This document shows, piece after piece, positions 57,059 to 64,000 of a stretch of DNA of 64,000 bases. Made by a program: the position numbers and the translations under genes. Every line of letters begins with the position of its first letter. Position 1 is the stretch's first letter. This DNA is from Agarophyton chilense (Eukaryota > Rhodophyta > Florideophyceae > Gracilariales > Gracilariaceae), in assembly GCA_030374765.1 (NCBI GenBank), contig JARGXX010000008.1, positions 248,001 through 312,000 of the forward strand, given 5' to 3'. Under the pieces are notes generated by a model. It ran no database searches and was not told the origin of the DNA. It was given only the letters and a program-made list of their open reading frames with translations.

Positions 57059-58522
57059 CTAAGGCTTGGTGAAAACATCGGCTTTCATTTCACTGGTCGG
57101 AATGTACTCAATGTGAACCTTGCCTTTTCGTGTTGTGTCACGAACCAAATGGTACTTCACATCAATGTGCTTAGTGCGTTCATTGCACACCTCATCTCGG
57201 GAGAGACAGATCATTCCTTGATTGTCGCCGTACACTGTAGTTGGTCCATTCGCTAGGACTTGAAATTCCTTAAACAGTCTTCGCAACCATAGGGCTTCCC
57301 GTACGGCAAACGACATTGCCACGTACTCTTCCTCTAACGTTGACTGCGCAACCACAGTTTGTTTCTTGCTTCTCCAAGCAATGGGTCCACCCCCAAAAAC
57401 AAATACAAAACTACTTGTAGACTTTCTATCCTCCCTATCACCAGCGAAATCGGCATCGGAGTAGCCAACCAACGTCTCAGTCGTCTCACAGCCATATGTA
57501 TTGAATTGATTGCGCGTTGTATATAAGTACTTCAAGACGTTAAGCGCTGCTTTCCACAAAGTCTTGTTATACTTGTTCATGTATCGTGCAAGAAATCCGA
57601 CTGAGAACGCAATGTCTGGCCTCACTGTGTTTCCCAGATGCATCAGAGCTCCTAAAAATTCTTAATAGGGCATATCTTCCTCCTCTTTTGATGCCTCTGC
57701 GTCCTGTAGTGTCGCCGTGTCCCGCAATGGAACATGAACAGGCTTGCAGTTGCTAATGCGGAACTTTTCTGAAAGGTTATCTATCATTGGAGATTTGTGA
57801 ATCCTTATTGTACTTTGTACCTTCAAATGATCAACCACAATTCCAAGAAACTTCTTAGGATTTCCGTCCGCAGCTCTACCTTTGTTCTCAGTTCCGCCAG
57901 AAGCCGAACCAACTGCTCATGACTTCGTCCTGCCACCAATCCGTCATCTACAAACATAAGTATCCAGATTCGCTGAGATCGAGCTCCATGGATGAACAGT
58001 CCTGGGTCAGCCTGAGACTCTGTGCACCCCATTCCGAATTAAATATTCGTGTATTTCTTCCTCCACGCTCTTGATGGTTGTCGAAGACCGTGCACCGCTT
58101 TGTTGAGATGATATACGTGGTCTTCTTTGCCTTCCTGGACAAAATCCTTTCGGCTGTGACATGTAAAGCGTCTCTTCCAGATCACCATACAAAAATGCAG
58201 TACAAACATCAAACTGTATCTTTTCCAGTCGTAGTGAAGCGATGATGGCAAGTACGGCACGCAAGGTGGCATACCGAACCACTGGGGCAAACAGTTCGGT
58301 ATGGTCAATGCCTTTTCTCTGATTGAAGCCTCTTGCCACCAACCGGGCCCTATATCGCGCTACAAGACCCTCTTCATCGCGTTTCTTGTAGTACACCCAT
58401 CGATTGTCCAATGGCCTGCACTCAGCAGGAGGCTTAACCAACTTCCACACACTGCTGCGTTCCATTTTTGTAAATTCATCCTGCATCGCAGTCATCCAGA
58501 GCTCTTTTTCAGAGCCATCCAT
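57059..58522 (-). pseudogene. RT-RNase H of Copia element V
   Basis: RT starts in the gag-pol frame (ELWMTAMQDEFTKMERSSVW, KIQFDVCTAFLYGDLEE), shifts near 58140, and continues with the catalytic FVDDGLVAG at about 57930. RNase H at 57643-57059 is well kept: GYSDADFAGDREDRKS, STLEEEYVAMS, VYGDNQGMI and the closing MKADVFTKP. Catalytic residues of both enzymes survive. Confidence 0.88.
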
Positions 58523-58705
58523 AGCTTCTAGAAAGGTATCTGGTGCCTCTTTATCATCCGCACTAAGAAAGGATCGTGCTGGGAGTGCAGAGGCTGCGTC
58601 GGGTGAAAAACGTGATGTTTGTTTGCGAGCACGCGTCGACTTTCTTGGCTCAATTGGGTAGTGTGTTACTAGCTCTGGATCGTAGCTATACTCAGATATC
58701 GCATC

Positions 58706-60052
58706 TTAAAACATTTCTTCGGGTTCCGACTTGATGATTTCAGAAGCGTTAGTGGTCTGCCCTTTGTTCTGGGACATGCTCTGAACTTTGTCCACACTGT
58801 GCGAGACATTCCGTACTTCATGTGATACATGTTTGTCATCATTCTCCCCTGTCTCCTTGTCCCATCCTACTAGATCTTCATTGAACCATACGTCCTTGGA
58901 GACGATGGAACTTCTCGTCTCCGGGTAGAAACCTTTGTAACATTTTCCTTTGGCGTAGCCCACGAGGATGCCCTTCACAACCCTCTCTGCATACTTGCTC
59001 GCATGTTTCCTTTTCTCCTTAGGAATATGTACAAAACTCTGTGCGCCAAACGTGCGAAGATGCGCAATATTGGGTTTGCAACCCGTGAATGCTTCGTAGG
59101 TCGAAACGTTCTTTCAATCACTCGTGCTTATTGACGTGCGATTACGGAGATAGTTGGTATTGTTCACCGCATCTTCCCACAGTTGCTTCCTATACGGCGT
59201 GCTTTTTATCTCAGAAAGCATGGTTCGAGTTTTGTCATTTAGAGTGCGGTTAAGACGCTCTTCCTTCCCGTTTGACTCGGGACTGTAGGCAGCAGTAGTC
59301 TCAATTTTGACTCCTTTGGTTTTCAACCACGATGTGAAGGACTGAGACACATATTCTCCACCATTATCAAACCTAAACCGTTTCCACTGGTGCTCAGATT
59401 GTGTCTCCAGCTCTTGAACCATGTCCTTGACTGCCGCCTGAACATCCGAACGGCGCTTGACAAATCGTACAAGAGAAGGCTCGCTCTTATCCTCGTATAT
59501 CGTAACGCAGTAGACGGCACCAGACAGAGACGGATTAGGCATAGGTCCCATCACTTCGGAATGCAGTAGTTCCATGACATTCTTGGCCTGATTCTCCGCG
59601 CTTAGTGCTTTCTGAGACACGCGTGCGGATTTTCCAACTGCACATGGCTCACAAAAGACTATGTCGGACACTTTAGAGATCCCAACACCATCTACAAACT
59701 TCAGAGTCCTTTGCATTGCATCTGCGCCAGGATGCCCAAGAAGCTTATGCCACAGCAGTGTAGCGTGATTGCTTGCTTTTGAAATAAATGCCGAGTCCCT
59801 GGACACAGAACAGAAAACCATCTGGTAGAGGCCTGTCTTGATTTCTATACCAGAAGCCATGATATCCCCCATTGGTTGATTGATTACCATACACAGTCCG
59901 TTCCCCAACTTATCAGATTTGAAAACAATGGAGTAGCCCTTACGGCGGATGACACTCACCGACACAAGGTTGCACATTACGTCCTGTACATACTGCACGT
60001 CTTCTATCATTATGTTCTTCTCATTTCCAAAAGAAACGCCTCTACAATGCAC
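58706..60052 (-). pseudogene. Integrase of Copia element V
   Basis: Gag-pre-integrase finger WHKLLGHPGAD...CEPCAVGKS, then the core. The family's first Asp (D-x-x-GP) is Glu here (HSEVMGP). The second Asp (FDNGGEYV) and Glu (ESNGKEERLNR) are present. TGA near 59111 and TAA at 58703-58705 interrupt the frame. The conserved tail (GILVGYAKGKCYKGFYP, DVWFNED) lies at 58978-58880. Confidence 0.86.
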
Positions 60053-60088
60053 ATCCTCTTCACCTCGAACGATGACGGTTTGAACATT

Positions 60089-61063
60089 TTAAACCGCAAG
60101 TTCTTTCTTTTTCGGTGCCCGAAGATCTCCGCAGAAGATGTGCGCATTGTTGGTCATGTGTTTTGTGGCACCAGAGTCCAAGTACCACTTGTGTTCTCCC
60201 AATATAGACAAGCCCTTTCCAGATACTATACCTGCTGCTACTAACAACATCCAGGCATTTTCGTCTGCCTTATCGTGCAACCCTTGGGTTCTCTTCTGCT
60301 TCTCAGAGCTCTTAGTAGATGCACCGTACTTCTTGAGGTAGTTCTCGCTTCGCGGGTTCTTCCTGCAAAAAAGCTTGATGTATCCTTTCCCGTTACAGAA
60401 AAAGCAGGTTTCGTCCTTGTTCGATGTAGATCCTGGAACGTAAAAGGCAGCGCTACTACTATTGCCAGCCTGTCCTGCTCTACCCATGTTCACCTGAACC
60501 TCCCTTGTGATTAGCATGGGAATCTTTTCATGTAGTTTCTTGTCAGTGGCCCGAATCACCTCTGCGTTCACTTCATTCTCCTTCGATAACCCTTGAAGAA
60601 GTGCACGCAGCTTATCTTTGTCGAAGACAGAATGACCGACACTGCCGAGCTTCGATTCGACTTCTGCTAGACGGCTCATGTATGCTAGCACAGACTCACC
60701 AGGCTGCATACGTATCTTTTGTTACTTGTGGAGCAGAACATCGATGCTGGCTTGTGAAACCATTTCGAAGTTCTTCTGCAGTGTCTTCCATACGACGTGT
60801 GAATCGTTCTCCTCAAGAACAGGGGCGATGCAGGAATCACCTACTGAAAGAAGGATGCACGAAAGCGCAATGTCGCGCGTCTCCTGGTGTTTTTGCTGTT
60901 CCATTACCGATTCGGGGTCCAAAATGCGTACACTTTCATCGATGATACCCCAAACACCTTTCGCCCGCAACACTAGTTCCATCTTTCGAGACCATATGAA
61001 GTAGTTGTCGGCCTGCGGCACAGGGACGCGTACATTAGAAAGCTCAACGAGCACGTTTTCCAT
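60089..61063 (-). pseudogene. gag and protease of Copia element V
   Basis: ATG 61063. Gag head YFIWSRKMELVLRAKG, a TAA at about 60722, then continuing in the same frame with a zinc knuckle CFFCNGKGYIKLFC (the His is Tyr) and the protease box WYLDSGATKHMT. TAA at 60089 separates it from the integrase, still in frame. Confidence 0.86.
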
Positions 61064-61129
61064 CTTGTTCAGGGATCGAAAGAAGAGTTAAAAAAAAGCA
61101 CAGATTGCGTTACGATAGGCCCATAACCT

Positions 61130-61376
61130 CTTGTCGTAGATGCAGATGTTAGTGCGTCGAAGGTACCGACGATTTACTGTCGCAGTGTCCGTCTACTAGA
61201 ATCTAAAATAATCCAAATTGAGCGCGGTGCAGAAGCCAAAAGTCCGTATCGGACAACTTAAGCCAAACGTATATCTTGGACCTTTGGGGCCAAACTTACG
61301 TATCGGGTAACCGTGGCCAAACGCCCATATCCGACAACATCGGGCAGCAGTGGTCAAATGTCCATATCGGACAACA
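61130..61376 (-). repeat. 5' LTR of Copia element V
   Basis: 247 bp, directly followed on the plus strand by the target duplication ATTTG. Confidence 0.9.
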
Positions 61377-61630
61377 ATTTGAAAGTTTTGCATGTCTTAC
61401 AAAAGACTATAGGTTTATAAGAAGTATCAAAATATTCCTCCTAACAAAGATCGGACGTGTTTAGCAGATAGTAGTCCGGGTTGTTCAACGTTGGCGCAAG
61501 CCACCCCTCGTTGTTCATTTACGCCCAGTGTGGTGCTGAACATGAAACGACTATAGACTTCAGAACATTGTTTTGGTACAGAGTAGGCACTTTACAATAA
61601 CATATCTGTGACAATTAGCGTATATTCAGC

Positions 61631-61951
61631 TTGCCTTTATTTGGAGGAAATGTAACTATCGCGATCAAAGATCCGTTTAAATTTTTGGGCAAAGTAAAAG
61701 CAATGCAAACCGCTAATGAAGTTCTGCACTCCCAATGGATTTCAGCACTTTTCATATCGCTAAACGGCTATGATCGGCAGTGGGTCGAAGTGAATCTGCC
61801 ACTATTGGAACGGGAAGAACTGCACGCTTGTTTTCTTCATCATTTTGAGTCTCTTGCCATCCAAAACAACAGGGGCGTATTTGTGACTGACTTTTCTTTA
61901 AAGCCAGAAGTTATAGTCAGGCCGATTATTCACGAAGTAAGATACATTTAG
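61631..61951 (+). pseudogene. Ty3/Gypsy gag-like fragment
   Basis: About 106 codons resembling the capsid core of Gypsy gag: a helix with WISALFISLNGYDRQWVEV, then LHACFLHHFESL, matching the family's alternating pattern (L-x-G-x-A-x-x-W...F-x-x-x-F). No zinc knuckle or protease follows and no LTR is visible, so it is an isolated fragment. It lies 3' of the hAT transposase on the opposite strand. Confidence 0.45.
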
Positions 61952-61969
61952 TCACTTTTAGGAAAGAGC

Positions 61970-64000
61970 CTAATGCCTCAATATCTCATTGCGAACAAAA
62001 ACTATAATAAGTTTAAACGCTTGCGGCTTAAACTGTAAAAGCCCAGTTTGTCCCAAGCGATTATCCTTCAGCTCGTTAGCGACAAACACGCGGATAAGCC
62101 CTGTCATTTCTATAGTACTTGAAAGAAACGACTGTGCTTGATCTCCTTCTTTCCGGCCTAGATCGCTGAATAATCTTTCCGCAGGAGTAGATGAGGCTTG
62201 AGCTGACACTCCCGCCCTGGCAACTGTATTAAATGGTAACGGGCTAATAATTGCTCGTTTATTGTTCGTTTCTTGCCAATACAGCAGAGCTGCCTGAGGC
62301 TCTCCCCGCCCGCTTCGTAAGAATGTCTCCCCCATCCCGCCGTGGAAAAGCCCGAATACAGCCTGTAGTTTTTCACACTTGTGCAAATACCCGTTAAGCT
62401 CAATGGCTTCCCTCACCACATCCGAGTACAGAACACGTTCATATTCGGCCTTCTCAATGTCGAAGCAATCGAGAAACACAAGCCTGCATTCGTTGATGTC
62501 CAAAACTGCCACGAAATGAAAAAGGAGAACGCGGCGGGCTTCGTTCTTTTCGCGGTTTGGATGACAGTCTTCGTCTGGGAAAGAAAAACAAGTCACCGCT
62601 TCTGCGTCGGCTCTCCTCCAAATCGCACCAAGACGAGTCTGCAAACGGTCTGCGAACTGTAATGCGAGCGCCTTGGGATGATTTTTGCGCAGGCGCACAA
62701 GCCGTGTAGAGTCGCGTTCTCCTTCCGCAGTAGCACAACTCGGCGCTGTAGCCAGAGCTCGTACCTCAAAAGCGTCGTCGTCCTCCCCAAGAGGGTTAAC
62801 ACCAGAGTTTAAATTACAGGGAACCGTTATCGAAGGCAGTAGAGCACCAGCCATCATGAGCAGAGTTTCGTACAGTTCACGGGGCAACCTTAGAGCGCGG
62901 GACAATATTACCTTCCGGTCTGCTTCTAGATGCCGAGCAACACGTCGCATCTCTACCAAGACAGTTATGGACTCTGCCAGCACGTCATTCTGATCATCGA
63001 AGAGGGACGGGAGGTCTTCGTTGCTTATACCACACTACGCCGCAACTGAAGAGATGTTGCTCATACGAGACAAGTACACTGACATCGCCTCGAGGCGCGA
63101 ATGCCAACGTGTAGATATGTCTTGTCCCAATCGCTGCAGTCGATCCGCAGTAACTCCGTCTTCTGTATGCTTTTGTGCGAGCAATTGCGCAGCTTTCTAA
63201 TGATGATTGAAATACGTCGTCACATTGCTGACGTTATCTAGGTACTTCCAAACGGTTTCTTCCTCGAACACATCGTTCACTACCACAGCAAGCGGGTGCA
63301 CGACACACCGGACGGAACCCACAAAATTAGTCAACAAATCCCCGGCTCCCGCTGTGCTTGCCTCGTTGTCACTGGTTCCCATATGAACGCGAATGCCAAT
63401 TGACCCGACGATAGGATTCTGTTCAAGATCCTCCTCCATCATGCAGCGCAATTGTTCGCCCGTCTTGGAAGATAGACCAATGTTAAGCGTGGCAATCGGT
63501 ACGCATCGCAGTTGCCAGTCGTCGTTAACATAATGCCAAATCATTCTTAATATCGGCGCCCTTAGAGCCGCGCTCCACCCGACAACGGTGATGCAGCTGG
63601 TCTTGGCGTTGTTAAGTGCTGCTCGAAGGAGACGGCAAACGGCGGTATACGTCTCATAAAGCATACTTTCAATAAGCGTCGGGCTGGAAAAAAGTACGCG
63701 ACCACCGAAAACATCCACCCAACCCTGCAGCACTGGGAGCGAAAGCTGAGAGCACGGCAACTCCTTGTAACATGCGAAGAGAATCACTGCAACGACATGA
63801 TATTTCTTCATGGGAAGTGAAACGGTCGTCTGCTTCTCAGGTACTCTCGCGGAGAGCGATGCTCGAAAGTAATGGTCCAAGGAGCGGTGGCGGCGACGAC
63901 GGGACAAAACTACGCGGGCTTCGCGAATACATTCTTCAAGAACCGATGGCGCAGCACTGCTACCGCTAAGCGCCGTAAGTCTTCGATGCAAAGTTCCGTG
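61970..64000 (-). pseudogene. hAT-family transposase, 5' end outside the window, two TAG stops
   Basis: One frame runs from the right edge (no ATG in the window) to TAA at 61970, interrupted only by TAG at 63197-63199 and TAG at 63035-63037. The core shows VVGWSAALRAPIL (first catalytic region), then TSDNEAS (second Asp), CVVHPLAVVV, a TRWHSRLEA box and the hAT dimerisation domain near the end (PFNTVARAG, STPAERLFSDLG). The BED zinc finger expected at the N-terminus would be beyond the window. Because no frameshifts occur, decay is recent or the stops are tolerated. No terminal inverted repeat was found by eye. Confidence 0.82.

Larger units (their letters stand above)
56698..61376 (-). mobile_element. 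Copia-type retrotransposon V
   Basis: A 4.7-kb element on minus with two 247-bp LTRs (TGTTG start on minus), about 93% identical by eye. ATTTG flanks it on both sides (56693-56697 and 61377-61381), a 5-bp target duplication. One gag-pol frame runs from ATG 61063 to about 58140 with four stops, then shifts. The family differs from elements I-IV (plant/fungus-type Copia with a gag-pre-integrase domain). Confidence 0.93.

Noticed and set aside
1..64000. tRNA, rRNA genes and CRISPR arrays
   Set aside because: I looked for T-arm-like motifs and spaced repeats. GGTTTGAATCTC at 52182 and its copy are part of a tandem promoter repeat with no tRNA fold. No regularly spaced repeat array exists.
61970..64000. 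A nuclear code with TAG read as an amino acid
   Set aside because: Genes A and B both end in TAG at conserved positions, and other broken genes contain TAA and TGA as often as TAG.

Overview
This is eukaryotic nuclear DNA. It contains several LTR retrotransposons, a hAT-type DNA transposon, remnants of other transposases, and broken copies of eukaryotic cellular genes (20S proteasome alpha-2 subunit, RING-H2 finger). I see no bacterial operons or Shine-Dalgarno spacing. The three undamaged long genes have no introns, and gene-poor DNA packed with Copia-type elements surrounds them. That combination suggests an intron-poor, retrotransposon-rich alga; a red macroalga is my leaning, but the window alone does not prove it.

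Layout. 1-5.8 kb: gene debris only (possible amidase, Dispatched/RND-type membrane segment, J-domain). 5.8-11.0 kb: Copia element I on + with 318-bp LTRs and a Tudor-like domain between integrase and reverse transcriptase. 11.4-16.4 kb: debris, including a RING-H2 pseudogene and a clear proteasome alpha-2 pseudogene. 16.5-27.4 kb: an old Copia element (II) split by a younger chromodomain Ty3/Gypsy element (19059-24457, target duplication GGTAC). 28.5-29.0 kb: a cluster of CGCCAT motifs. 29.0-33.5 kb: truncated Copia element III on -. 34.65-41.43 kb: its full-length relative IV on +. Both III and IV carry an extra small gene between the 5' LTR and gag.

42.2-56.4 kb is the unusual part. Two paralogous, intact genes of about 797 codons (A on -, B on +) sit head to head as the arms of a large inverted repeat. 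Their promoters and first ~235 codons are nearly identical, while the rest has diverged to roughly 60-65% by eye. Between the arms lies an intact 887-codon gene on - with a Hedgehog/intein-type (Hint) self-processing domain in its middle. The same spacer holds decayed piggyBac-like and tyrosine-recombinase fragments. These three genes are the only long undamaged reading frames in the window and I recognise no family for A and B.

56.7-61.4 kb: Copia element V on - (target duplication ATTTG). 61.6-64 kb: a gag fragment and a hAT transposase on - that runs off the end and is broken only by two TAG codons. The A-Hint-B locus is the best candidate for a new system. Everything else is mobile DNA at various stages of decay or remains of host genes.
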